Source: JBOHBN01 sp050698355
GTDB taxonomy: Bacteria > Actinomycetota > Actinomycetes > Streptosporangiales > WHST01
NCBI GenBank assembly: GCA_050698355.1
Contig: JBOHBN010000170.1
Location: 1 to 30,013 of the forward strand
Length of the DNA: 30,013 bases
Direction: 5' to 3'
The notes under the pieces were generated by a model that was not told the origin of the DNA, made no database searches, and saw only the letters and a program-made list of their open reading frames with translations. Positions 1 to 7,113 of the stretch are shown piece after piece (the first letter of the stretch is position 1; the number at the start of each line of letters is the position of its first letter). The translations under genes were made by a program, and so were the position numbers.

Positions 1-735
1 GTCGCGGAACAGCCACGGGCGACCCAGGCAGCCGCGGCCGACGACGACGCCGTCGCAGCCGGTCTGGCGCCTCATCGCGATCGCGTCGGCCGCCTCCCAC
101 AGGTCGCCGTTGCCGAGCACGGGGATCGTCACGGCCTCCTTCAACCGCGCGATCGCTGACCAGTCGGCCTGGCCGGAGTAGTGCTGGGCCGCCGTACGGG
201 CGTGCAGGGCCACCGTCGCCGCGCCGCAGTCCTCCGCGATCCGACCGGCGTCCAGGTACGTCAGGTTCTCCTCGTCGATGCCCTTGCGCATCTTCACCGT
301 CACCGGGAGGCTGCCGGCCGCCTGCACGGCCGCGCGCACGATCGCACGCAGCAGCGGACGCTTGTACGGCAGCGCCGCGCCGCCCCCGCGGCGGGTCACC
401 TTCGGCACCGGGCAGCCGAAGTTGAGGTCCACGTGGTCGGCGAGGTCCTGCTCGACCAGCAGCGACACCGCGCGCCCGACCACGCCGGGCTCGACGCCGT
501 ACAGCTGCACGCTGCGCGGCCGCTCCTCCGGCCCGAAGGTCACCATCCGCATCGTCGCCGGGTTCTGCTCCACCAGCGCCCGCGCGGTAACCATCTCGCT
601 CACGTACAGCCCCGCGCCGTGCTCGCGGCACAGCGCGCGGAACGGCGCGTTCGTCACGCCCGCCATCGGCGCGAGCTCCACCGGCGGCCACACCAAATGC
701 GGCCCGACCTTCAGCGGTTCGAACTCGGTCAGCAC
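1..735 (-). CDS. dus: tRNA-dihydrouridine synthase (DusB-like), 3' end cut by window edge
   Basis: This FMN-dependent enzyme reduces uridine to dihydrouridine in the tRNA D-loop, using NADPH. The 245 visible residues hold the N-terminal TIM-barrel signature APMAGVTNAPFR (about residues 22-33), the family motif NFGCP with its catalytic Cys at about 108, followed by the basic KVTRRGGG stretch, and VVVGRGCLGRPWLF near the window edge. The C-terminal helical domain lies outside the window. The chosen start is GTG at 735-733, which overlaps the last 7 nt of glyS and so suggests translational coupling. The family call is firm; the DusB subfamily is inferred from overall similarity. Confidence 0.93.
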   Translation of the reverse strand, partial: MLTEFEPLKVGPHLVWPPVELAPMAGVTNAPFRALCREHGAGLYVSEMVTARALVEQNPATMRMVTFGPEERPRSVQLYGVEPGVVGRAVSLLVEQDLADHVDLNFGCPVPKVTRRGGGAALPYKRPLLRAIVRAAVQAAGSLPVTVKMRKGIDEENLTYLDAGRIAEDCGAATVALHARTAAQHYSGQADWSAIARLKEAVTIPVLGNGDLWEAADAIAMRRQTGCDGVVVGRGCLGRPWLFRD

Positions 736-2111
736 ACCGGCAACCGGTCGGCGAGGTAGGACTTGACCTGCCCGATGCCGATCCGCTCCTGCCGCATCGA
801 GTCGCGTTCGCGTACGGTCACGGCCTGGTCGTCGAGGGTGTCGAAGTCGACGGTCACGCAGTACGGCGTGCCGATCTCCTCCTGCCTGCGGTAGCGCCGC
901 CCGATCGAGCTGGCGTCGTCGAAGTCGACGTTCCACGACTGCCGCAGCTCCGCGGCCAGGTCGCGCGCCGCCGGTGACAGCTTCTCGTTGCGTGACAGCG
1001 GCAGAACCGCGACCTTCACCGGAGCCAGCCGCGGGTCGAGGTGCAGGACCGTACGCCGGTCCACGCCGCCCTTCGCGTTCGGCACCTCGTCCTCGGTGAA
1101 CGCGTCGAGCAGGAACGCGAGCACCGACCTGCCCAGGCCACCCGCGGGCTCGATGACGTACGGTACCCAGCGCTCGCCCCGTTGCTGGTCGAAGTACGAC
1201 AAGTCGGCCCCGGAGTGCTTGGCGTGCGTGGTGAGGTCGAAGTCCGTGCGGTTCGCGATGCCCTCCAGCTCGTCGAACTCCTTGCCGCCGAAGCCGAACC
1301 TGTACTCGATGTCGACGGTGCGCTTGGAGTAGTGCGACAGCTTCTCTTTCGGGTGCTCGTAGTGCCGCAGGTTGGTCTTGTCGATGCCCAGGTCGGTGTA
1401 CCACTCCGTACGGATGTCGATCCAGGTCTGGTGCCACTCCTCGTCCGTGCCGGGCTCGACGAAGAACTCCATCTCCATCTGCTCCAGCTCGCGGGTACGG
1501 AAGATGAAGTTGCCCGGCGTAATCTCGTTGCGGAACGACTTGCCGGTCTGGGCGATACCGAACGGCGGCTTCTTGCGCGCGGCCTGCATCACGAGCGGGA
1601 AGTCGACGAATATGCCCTGCGCCGTCTCCGGGCGCAGGAAGTGCATGCCCTCCTCGCTCTCGACCGGACCGAGGTAGGTCTTCAGCATCGCGTTGAACAT
1701 CCGCGGCTCGGTGAACGCCCCGCGGGTGCCGCAGTTCGGACACACGAGGTCGTCGAGCCCGTGCTCGGGCAGGTGGCCGTGCTTGGCCTCGTACGCCTCT
1801 TCCAGGTGGTCGGGGCGGAACCGCTTGTGGCAGGCCTGGCACTCGGTGAGCGGGTCGGTGAACTCGTCGACGTGGCCCGACGCCACCCAGACCTCGCGCG
1901 GCAGGATCACCGAGGAGTCCAGCCCGACGACGTCGTCGCGCAGTTGCACCATCGAACGCCACCACTGGCGCCGGACGTTCTCCTTCAACTCGACACCGAT
2001 CGGACCGTAGTCCCACGCCGACCTGGTGCCGCCGTAGATCTCCCCGCAGGGGAAGACGAAGCCACGGCGCTTGCAGAGGTTGATCAGCTTGTCGTTGCGG
2101 TCGGCAGGCAC
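729..2111 (-). CDS. glyS: Glycyl-tRNA synthetase, homodimeric class II
   Basis: This enzyme charges tRNA-Gly with glycine in the cytoplasm. The 460 residues match the single-chain (alpha2) bacterial/archaeal type. Visible landmarks are the N-terminal KRRGFVFPCGEIYGG region, a Cys4 insertion that looks zinc-binding (CQAC at 91-94 and CPNC at 124-127), the class II motif 2 region FRNEITPGNFIFRTRE (193-208), and a C-terminal anticodon-binding domain ending in a GIGQVKSYLADRL-type tail. No T-box-like leader is apparent in the 114 bp upstream. The gene is divergent from the small membrane protein at 2226 and precedes dus with a 7-nt overlap. In related actinobacteria glyS also sits beside the zinc uptake genes. 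Confidence 0.98.
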   Translation of the reverse strand: MPADRNDKLINLCKRRGFVFPCGEIYGGTRSAWDYGPIGVELKENVRRQWWRSMVQLRDDVVGLDSSVILPREVWVASGHVDEFTDPLTECQACHKRFRPDHLEEAYEAKHGHLPEHGLDDLVCPNCGTRGAFTEPRMFNAMLKTYLGPVESEEGMHFLRPETAQGIFVDFPLVMQAARKKPPFGIAQTGKSFRNEITPGNFIFRTRELEQMEMEFFVEPGTDEEWHQTWIDIRTEWYTDLGIDKTNLRHYEHPKEKLSHYSKRTVDIEYRFGFGGKEFDELEGIANRTDFDLTTHAKHSGADLSYFDQQRGERWVPYVIEPAGGLGRSVLAFLLDAFTEDEVPNAKGGVDRRTVLHLDPRLAPVKVAVLPLSRNEKLSPAARDLAAELRQSWNVDFDDASSIGRRYRRQEEIGTPYCVTVDFDTLDDQAVTVRERDSMRQERIGIGQVKSYLADRLPVC

Positions 2112-2225
2112 GGGACCTTCGCTCCATCCGGCTGGCGGTCGGCGGGTGGTTTCAGCGTCCTAGACTAACGGTGTCGCCCGCGTACGCTCGACGCGGTTTG
2201 TCCCAGGCAACCCAGTGAGGAGCCG

Positions 2226-2648
2226 ATGGCGAAAAAGGCCGCCAACGCGAACCGGCGCCGGTCCGGCCAGCGCCGCTCCCGCGCACGCGCGGGCGCCACC
2301 CGCCCGCGCCAGACACGCGCGCCACGCCCGCTTCCGCAGGCCGACAACTTCGCCACCCCGGACGCCTCACCGCTGCGCGAGACCGTCGAGCGCAAGAGCG
2401 CGACCGCGCTCGTGCTCCTGCACCGGATGCCCCGCTGGGTTCCCATGCTGGTCATCTTCGGGCTGCTCACCGCGGGGCTCGCACTCAAGGGCGTGCTCGG
2501 CGGAGCCCTGATCATCGTTCTCGTGGCCATCCTCGGCTGGCTCGCGTACATCTCCTGGCCGACGCTGACCCGTGCCGATCGCACGTTCCGCTCGCTCGCG
2601 CTGATCGGCGCGGTAGGTCTCGCGGTGTACTTCATCGCCGCGACCTGA
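2226..2648 (+). CDS. Small basic membrane protein, DUF6703-like
   Basis: Function unknown. The 140-residue protein has a strongly basic, Arg/Lys-rich N-terminus (about residues 1-35), then three likely membrane segments (about 71-87, 89-110 and 121-139). I associate it with the small actinobacterial DUF6703 proteins found next to glyS, from memory of gene order rather than a search. An AGGAG ribosome-binding site (2218-2222) sits 3 nt before the ATG, which is closer than ideal. The gene is divergent from glyS and lies 45 bp before the zinc transporter operon, but the Zur-like sites lie after it, so it is probably not part of that regulon. Confidence 0.8.
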   Translation: MAKKAANANRRRSGQRRSRARAGATRPRQTRAPRPLPQADNFATPDASPLRETVERKSATALVLLHRMPRWVPMLVIFGLLTAGLALKGVLGGALIIVLVAILGWLAYISWPTLTRADRTFRSLALIGAVGLAVYFIAAT

Positions 2649-2673
2649 CCACGCCCGCACCACGAGGTGAAGT

Positions 2674-2709
2674 TGACAACCATGTTCAACTGAATGAAAA
2701 TGATTGTCG
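2674..2709 (+). promoter_or_regulatory. Two Zur-box-like palindromes over the znuA promoter
   Basis: Two degenerate 7-1-7 palindromes resembling the actinobacterial Zur consensus (TGAAAATnATTTTCA) start at 2674 (TGACAACCATGTTCA) and 2695 (TGAAAATGATTGTCG), exactly 21 bp apart. They cover a possible promoter: -35 TTGACA at 2673-2678, a 17-bp spacer and -10 GAAAAT at 2696-2701. Zinc-loaded Zur bound here would block RNA polymerase. A zur-like gene closes the same operon, so autoregulation is likely. The second box is the better match. Confidence 0.62.
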
Positions 2710-3602
2710 TGTCCAAAGTCGTTCGCGTCCTGCTCGCCTGCGCGCTGCTCGTCGCGAGCGCGGCGTGTTCGGCCCGCGGTACGAACGGCGCCGGCGGTGG
2801 CTCGGACGGCCTGGACGTGGTCGCATCCTTCTATCCCCTGGAGTTCGCCGCGAAGCGCGTCGGCGGCGAGCACGTACACGTCACCGACCTGACCCAACCC
2901 GGCGCTGAGCCGCACGATCTCGAGCTGACTCCCCAGGAGGTCGGCACCGTCGCCCAGGCGGACGCCGTGGTGTACCTGTCGGGTTTCCAGCCCTCCGTAG
3001 ACGGCGCGATCGACAACGCGGACAGCAAGGCGCGCGTCGACGTCGCCAAATACGCGGACCTGCGCGCGGCCTCCGGGACCGCGCGCGACCCGCACTTCTG
3101 GCTCGACCCGCAGCGCATGCGCGCGGTGATCAAGGGAATCGCGCACCGCCTCGGCGCGATCGACCCCGACCACGCGGCCGACTACAAGCAGAACGCCGCC
3201 GATCTGACCACGCGCCTCGACCGGCTCGACCGCGTGTACCGGAAGGGCCTGCGTTCGTGCGCGTCGAACGACCTCGTCACCAGCCACAGCGCGTTCGGTT
3301 ACCTCGCCCGCCGCTACGGGCTGCACCAGGTCGGCGTCACCGGCCTGTCACCGGAAGCCGAACCCGGGCCGCAGAAGCTCGCCCAGGTGACCCGGTACGT
3401 CAGGCGACACCACGTGCACACGGTCTACTACGAGACCTTGGTGAGTCCGAAGGTCGCCGACACCATCGCAAGCGAGACCGGAGCGCGGACGGCCGTGCTC
3501 GACCCGATCGAGGGCATCACGAAAAAGTCGAAGGGCTCCAACTATCTGGCCGTCATGCGCAGCAACCTTGACGCCCTACGCAAGGGGCAGCAGTGCCGCT
3601 AG
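2694..3602 (+). CDS. znuA: Zinc ABC transporter substrate-binding lipoprotein (ZnuA-like)
   Basis: This is the extracytoplasmic metal receptor of a cluster A-I (TroA/ZnuA) ABC importer. It has a lipoprotein signal (hydrophobic LLACALLVASAAC, lipid-accepting Cys about residue 25), then a TroA fold. Likely metal-ligand His residues lie in EPHDLELTP, DPHFWLDP and TSHSAFGYLARRYGL, with a late acidic ligand in VLDPIEGI. It lacks the long His-rich loop of many ZnuA proteins. The start is uncertain: ATG 2694 has no ribosome-binding site, whereas in-frame GTG 2709 falls near the transcription start expected from the -10 at 2696-2701, so a leaderless message is plausible. The gene overlaps znuC by 10 nt. 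Zinc specificity is inferred from the Zur partner and sites. Confidence 0.93.
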   Translation: MKMIVVSKVVRVLLACALLVASAACSARGTNGAGGGSDGLDVVASFYPLEFAAKRVGGEHVHVTDLTQPGAEPHDLELTPQEVGTVAQADAVVYLSGFQPSVDGAIDNADSKARVDVAKYADLRAASGTARDPHFWLDPQRMRAVIKGIAHRLGAIDPDHAADYKQNAADLTTRLDRLDRVYRKGLRSCASNDLVTSHSAFGYLARRYGLHQVGVTGLSPEAEPGPQKLAQVTRYVRRHHVHTVYYETLVSPKVADTIASETGARTAVLDPIEGITKKSKGSNYLAVMRSNLDALRKGQQCR

Positions 3603-4366
3603 ACCACGCGCCCGTACTGCGCCTCGCCGACGCCTCCTTCGGGTACGACGGTGCGCCGGTGCTGACCGGCGTGAACCTGCAGCTCCACGCGGGCGAGGTC
3701 ATGGCACTGCTCGGCGCGAACGGGTCGGGCAAGTCCACGCTCGTGAAGGGTGCGCTCGGTCTCCTACCGCTGCTCGCCGGCCAGCTCGAGCTGTTCGGCG
3801 TGCCTGCGCGGCGCTTCCGCGAGCACGGCCGCATCGGCTACGTGCCACAGCGCCACACCGTGGTCGGGGCCGTGCCGTCCTCCGTACGCGAGGTCGTCAC
3901 ATCGGGGCGGCTGGCACGCGGGCGGCGGTTCGGACCGCCCAGCCGTGCCGACCGTGCCGCAGTACGCGCGGCGCTGCACGGCACGTCGCTTGAGGAGATC
4001 GCGCAGCGCCCCGTGAGCGCGCTGTCCGGCGGGCAGCAGCGGCGCGTGCTCGTCGCCCGCGCGCTCGCGGCCGAGCCCGAGGTGCTCGTCATGGACGAGC
4101 CCATGGCCGGGGTCGACACCCCGAGCCAGCAGCTGCTCGCCGACCTGCTGCACGAGCTCGTCCGCGAGCGTGGCGTCACGCTGCTCGTCGTCGCGCACGA
4201 GCTCGGTTCGCTCGGCTCACTCGTCGACCGGGCGGTCGTGCTGGAGACCGGACGCGTCGTACACGACGGCGGCCCGGACACCGAGGCCGTCCGCCGGTAC
4301 GGGGCGCTGCCGCACTTACACCACGACGCCCCCGAACCCGCCGAGGACGCGGGGGTACAGCTGTAG
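3593..4366 (+). CDS. znuC: Zinc ABC transporter ATP-binding protein (ZnuC-like)
   Basis: This is the ATPase that powers zinc import. The 257-residue protein carries Walker A GANGSGKST (41-49), the signature LSGGQQRR, Walker B VLVMDEP and the switch His in LLVVAHE, which is a complete ABC nucleotide-binding domain. The GTG start lies within the znuA 3' end (10-nt overlap) after AGGGG at 3583-3587. The stop codon is immediately followed by the ATG of the permease, a tight translational arrangement. The C-terminal tail is His- and acid-rich (LPHLHHDAPEPAED), which could bind metal, though this is only an inference. Confidence 0.95.
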   Translation: MPLDHAPVLRLADASFGYDGAPVLTGVNLQLHAGEVMALLGANGSGKSTLVKGALGLLPLLAGQLELFGVPARRFREHGRIGYVPQRHTVVGAVPSSVREVVTSGRLARGRRFGPPSRADRAAVRAALHGTSLEEIAQRPVSALSGGQQRRVLVARALAAEPEVLVMDEPMAGVDTPSQQLLADLLHELVRERGVTLLVVAHELGSLGSLVDRAVVLETGRVVHDGGPDTEAVRRYGALPHLHHDAPEPAEDAGVQL

Positions 4367-5185
4367 ATGGACGTCCTCGATCTCGACTTCATGCGCCGCG
4401 CGCTCATCGCCGCCGTGCTCGTCGGGCTCACCGCGCCGTCGGTCGGCATCTACCTGGTGCAGCGCCGGATGTCGCTCATCGGCGATGGCATGGGCCACAT
4501 CGCGCTCACCGGTGTCGGTATCGGGCTGCTCATGGGCCAGGCACCGACGCTCGCGGCCCTCGGCGTCGCGATCGTCGGGGCGGTCGCCGTCGAGCTCGTC
4601 CGCGTACGCGGGCGCACCAGCGGCGACATCGCGCTCGCCCTGATGTTCTACGGCGGCATCGCCGGAGGCGTGGTGCTCGTCAGCACCGCGTCCAGCGGGC
4701 TGCCGGTGAACCTGGACGCGTACCTCTTCGGTGCGATCACGACCACGTCGTCGAGCGACCTGATCCTGTTCGCGGTACTCGCCGCGGTCGTGCTCGGCGT
4801 GTCGTTCGGCCTCTCCCGGCTGCTGTTCGCCTGCGCCAACGACGAGGAGTACGCGCGGGCGTCCGGCCTGCCCGTGCTCGCCGTCAACATCGTGCTCGCG
4901 GTCATGACCGCTGTCACCGTCGTCGTCGCCATGCGGGTGGTCGGCTTGCTGCTCGTGAGCGCGCTGATGATCGTGCCGGTCGCGCTCGCCCAGCTCGTCC
5001 GGGGAAGCTTCGCCAGCACGCTCGTCCTGGCCACCGCGATCGGGGTCGTTGTGAGCGCCGGCGGCGTGCTCGGCTCGTACTACGCGAACCTGCCGTCGGG
5101 AGGCACGATCGTGCTGCTCGCGATCGGCCTGTTCGCGATCGTGGCGGCTGGGCGAGGGTTAGTGTCGAAGTGGGTGAGTCGATGA
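4367..5185 (+). CDS. znuB: Zinc ABC transporter permease (ZnuB-like)
   Basis: This is the membrane subunit of the importer. The 272 residues form about eight to nine hydrophobic segments and contain the ABC-3 family landmark MSLIGDGMGHIALTGVGIG near residues 35-53, followed by segments such as ALMIVPVALAQLV. It begins directly at the znuC stop (TAG then ATG, no spacer) and its TGA overlaps the ATG of zur, so znuACB-zur is almost certainly one transcript. Confidence 0.95.
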   Translation: MDVLDLDFMRRALIAAVLVGLTAPSVGIYLVQRRMSLIGDGMGHIALTGVGIGLLMGQAPTLAALGVAIVGAVAVELVRVRGRTSGDIALALMFYGGIAGGVVLVSTASSGLPVNLDAYLFGAITTTSSSDLILFAVLAAVVLGVSFGLSRLLFACANDEEYARASGLPVLAVNIVLAVMTAVTVVVAMRVVGLLLVSALMIVPVALAQLVRGSFASTLVLATAIGVVVSAGGVLGSYYANLPSGGTIVLLAIGLFAIVAAGRGLVSKWVSR

Positions 5186-5601
5186 CGCAGGCAGGCAGCG
5201 AGCGGTTGGGGCGGCTGCGCGCGACCAGGCAGCGCGCGGCGGTCGCCGGGCTGCTCGACGAGGTCGCGGGGTTCACCAGCGCGCAGGAGCTGCACGCCCG
5301 CCTGCGCGAGCGCGAGGAGGGCGTCGGGCTGACGACCGTGTACCGCACGTTGCAGTCCCTCGCGGAGGCCGGCGAGGTCGACGCGCTGCGCACCGGCGAC
5401 GGCGAGACCGTCTATAGACGTTGCTCCGACGGCCACCACCACCACCTGGTCTGCCGCCAGTGCGGGCACACCGTCGAGGTCGACGGCCCGGAGGTCGAGC
5501 GGTGGGCCCGCCGGGTCGCCGGCCAGCACGGCTTCGGGGCGGTGACCCACACCGTCGAGGTGTTCGGGCTCTGCGCGGGCTGCTCCGCCCGGTCCACCTG
5601 A
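5182..5601 (+). CDS. zur: Fur-family zinc uptake regulator (Zur)
   Basis: This is a dimeric metalloregulator that represses zinc uptake when zinc is bound. The 139 residues comprise an N-terminal winged helix (RATRQRAAVAGLL then LTTVYRTLQSL, about 12-60), a metal-sensing His cluster HHHH (85-88), and two structural-zinc CxxC pairs (91-94 and 131-134). The ATG at 5182 overlaps the znuB stop as ATGA; a GTG at 5170 is also in frame but less likely. Position at the end of znuACB and the Zur-like boxes before znuA support zinc over iron, manganese or peroxide sensing. Confidence 0.94.
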   Translation: MTQAGSERLGRLRATRQRAAVAGLLDEVAGFTSAQELHARLREREEGVGLTTVYRTLQSLAEAGEVDALRTGDGETVYRRCSDGHHHHLVCRQCGHTVEVDGPEVERWARRVAGQHGFGAVTHTVEVFGLCAGCSARST

Positions 5602-5682
5602 CTGCCGGGTCGGGCGTTTGCCCCGTACGGTGATCGGGCATCGTGACCGGGCAGGATCATGGGCGACGAAGGAGTGAGATCG

Positions 5683-5910
5683 ATGGCAGGAAACAACCAG
5701 GAAAGGCCGCTGTCCGACGCCGACATGGAGACCGGCGCGGGCGGTAACCCGGGCGGCCTGGCCGACGCGGACGCGACTGACGCCGACACCGACACGGTCG
5801 ACGCGGACGCGGACAGCGTCGACGCTGACGCCGACAGCACCGATTCCGACGCCGACACGGTCGACGCGGACGCGGACAGCGTGGACGCCGACGCCACCGA
5901 CCAGAGCTGA
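5683..5910 (+). CDS. Asp-rich heptad-repeat peptide, 75 residues
   Basis: No known function. About 22 of 75 residues are Asp, and the only basic residue is Arg8. Residues 1-31 form a non-repetitive lead with two Gly-Gly pairs (GAGGNPGG, about 18-25). Residues 32-73 are six tandem heptads of pattern [VT]-D-[AS]-D-[AT]-D-x: TDADTDT, VDADADS, VDADADS, TDSDADT, VDADADS, VDADATD. The ATG at 5683 follows GAAGGAG (5668-5674) by 8 nt, a good ribosome-binding site; an ATG at 5659 in the same frame lies upstream of that site and is rejected. The oxygenase gene begins 18 nt after its stop. It could be a peptide substrate of that oxygenase, a metal-binding peptide, or a disordered polyanion. The gene call is good; the role is inference. 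Confidence 0.78.
   Translation: MAGNNQERPLSDADMETGAGGNPGGLADADATDADTDTVDADADSVDADADSTDSDADTVDADADSVDADATDQS
5734..5907 (+). repeat. 21-bp tandem repeats coding the Asp heptads
   Basis: Within the peptide gene, imperfect 21-bp units run in tandem in frame. They vary mostly at synonymous third positions (GAC/GAT, GCG/GCC/GCT), so protein-level selection on the Asp spacing is plausible alongside repeat expansion. The clearest units lie at about 5797-5901; the flanks are looser. Confidence 0.7.
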
Positions 5911-5928
5911 GCCGTCGGAGGTAGTGGA

Positions 5929-7113
5929 GTGACGGACTCGGGGCCGGCGCGCGTCCTCGCGAGGTGCACCGGCGACCCTGACCGGTTCGCGCACGAGGTG
6001 TGGGGACGCCGGACGCAGGTGCACCAGTCGGGCACGCCGGCCACGGACCTACTGTCCCTGACCGACGTCGACCGGCTGGTCACGTCCTCGGCGTTGCGGT
6101 TGCCGGCGTTCCGCCTCGTCAAGGACGGCTCGCCGCTGCCACCGTCCTCCTACACGACGAACGAGACGATCGGCGGCAGGCCGTACAACGGCGTCGCCGA
6201 GCCGACTCGCGTGCTCGCGGCGATGGACGACGGGGCGACGCTCGTTCTGCAGGGCATGCAGCGCTACCACCCACCGCTGGCGGCATTCTGCCGCGACCTC
6301 GAGCTCGCACTCGGCCATCGCTGCCAGGTGAACGCGTACGTCACCCCGCCCGGCGCCCGCGGCCTCGACGTCCACCGCGACCCCCACGACGTCTTCGTAC
6401 TGCAGGCGTTCGGCAGCAAGCAGTGGGAGGTGCACCCGACGCCGTGGCAGGAACGCCGCGAGCCCGGCACACAGGTCGCTGAGCAGACGCTGTCGCCAGG
6501 CGACGTGCAGTACCTGCCCAAGGGCACACCGCACGCCGCGCACACGCAGCGCGAACTCTCGGGCCACGTCACAGTCGGCGTGCTCGCCACGACGTGGAGC
6601 GAGGCTCTCACCGGCGCCGTACGCGACGTGCTGGCCGACGAGCCGGAAGCGAGCGAGTCGCTGCCGGTCGGATGGCAGGACGACCAGCCCGCCGTTGCCG
6701 GCATGCTCGCCGACCGGCTCACCGAACTCGCGAAGGCGCTGCGCGACGCACCGGCCGAGGAACTCGTCCGGAAACGGGCGGAGGCGTTCCTCACCCACCG
6801 GCCGTCCCTTCTCGCGGGTGCATTGCTAGATCGGCAGCGCCTGGCGGAGCTCGACGACGAGACGAGGCTGGTACGCCGCTCTGGCGCGCCGCTTGCGGTT
6901 GCGGCGGACGCCGACAACGAGCGGGTCCGGGTGCTACTCGGCGACCGCGAACTGCGGGTGCCGGCGTGGATCCGCCCCGCACTGGAGACGATCGCCGACC
7001 GTACCGAGCTCCGTCCCGTGGACCTGGCCGGCGATCTCGACGTGGAGAGCCGCGTGGTGCTGTGCAGTCGGTTGGTACGCGAGGGGCTGCTCACGGTTGC
7101 CGGACGAAGCTGA
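5929..7113 (+). CDS. JmjC/cupin ribosomal-oxygenase-like (ROX) 2-oxoglutarate oxygenase
   Basis: This is a predicted Fe(II)/2-oxoglutarate-dependent protein hydroxylase, related to YcfD/NO66/MINA53 (cupin_4). The 394 residues contain the iron triad: H149-x-D151 in DVHRDPHDVFVLQ and a distal His in YLPKGTPHAAH (H202). Lys164 in FGSKQWEVH is a likely 2-oxoglutarate contact. A C-terminal region (about 300-394) resembles the winged-helix dimer domain of ROX enzymes. GTG 5929 has GGAGG at 5917-5921, 7 nt upstream. Known ROX enzymes hydroxylate ribosomal proteins. The tight link to an Asp-repeat peptide raises the possibility of a dedicated peptide substrate, which is inference. The next gene overlaps its 3' end by 17 nt. 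Confidence 0.88.
   Translation: MTDSGPARVLARCTGDPDRFAHEVWGRRTQVHQSGTPATDLLSLTDVDRLVTSSALRLPAFRLVKDGSPLPPSSYTTNETIGGRPYNGVAEPTRVLAAMDDGATLVLQGMQRYHPPLAAFCRDLELALGHRCQVNAYVTPPGARGLDVHRDPHDVFVLQAFGSKQWEVHPTPWQERREPGTQVAEQTLSPGDVQYLPKGTPHAAHTQRELSGHVTVGVLATTWSEALTGAVRDVLADEPEASESLPVGWQDDQPAVAGMLADRLTELAKALRDAPAEELVRKRAEAFLTHRPSLLAGALLDRQRLAELDDETRLVRRSGAPLAVAADADNERVRVLLGDRELRVPAWIRPALETIADRTELRPVDLAGDLDVESRVVLCSRLVREGLLTVAGRS

Noticed and set aside
2112..2225. T-box or other riboswitch upstream of glyS
   Set aside because: The 114-bp gap has no recognisable specifier loop, T-box sequence or terminator pair; only weak -10-like TAGACT/TAGTCT sequences around 2161-2167.
5659..5682. ATG 5659 as start of the Asp-rich peptide
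   Set aside because: The ribosome-binding site GAAGGAG lies downstream of it, between it and ATG 5683.
5734..5907. CRISPR-like array
   Set aside because: The repeats are contiguous, in frame and coding, with no spacers.
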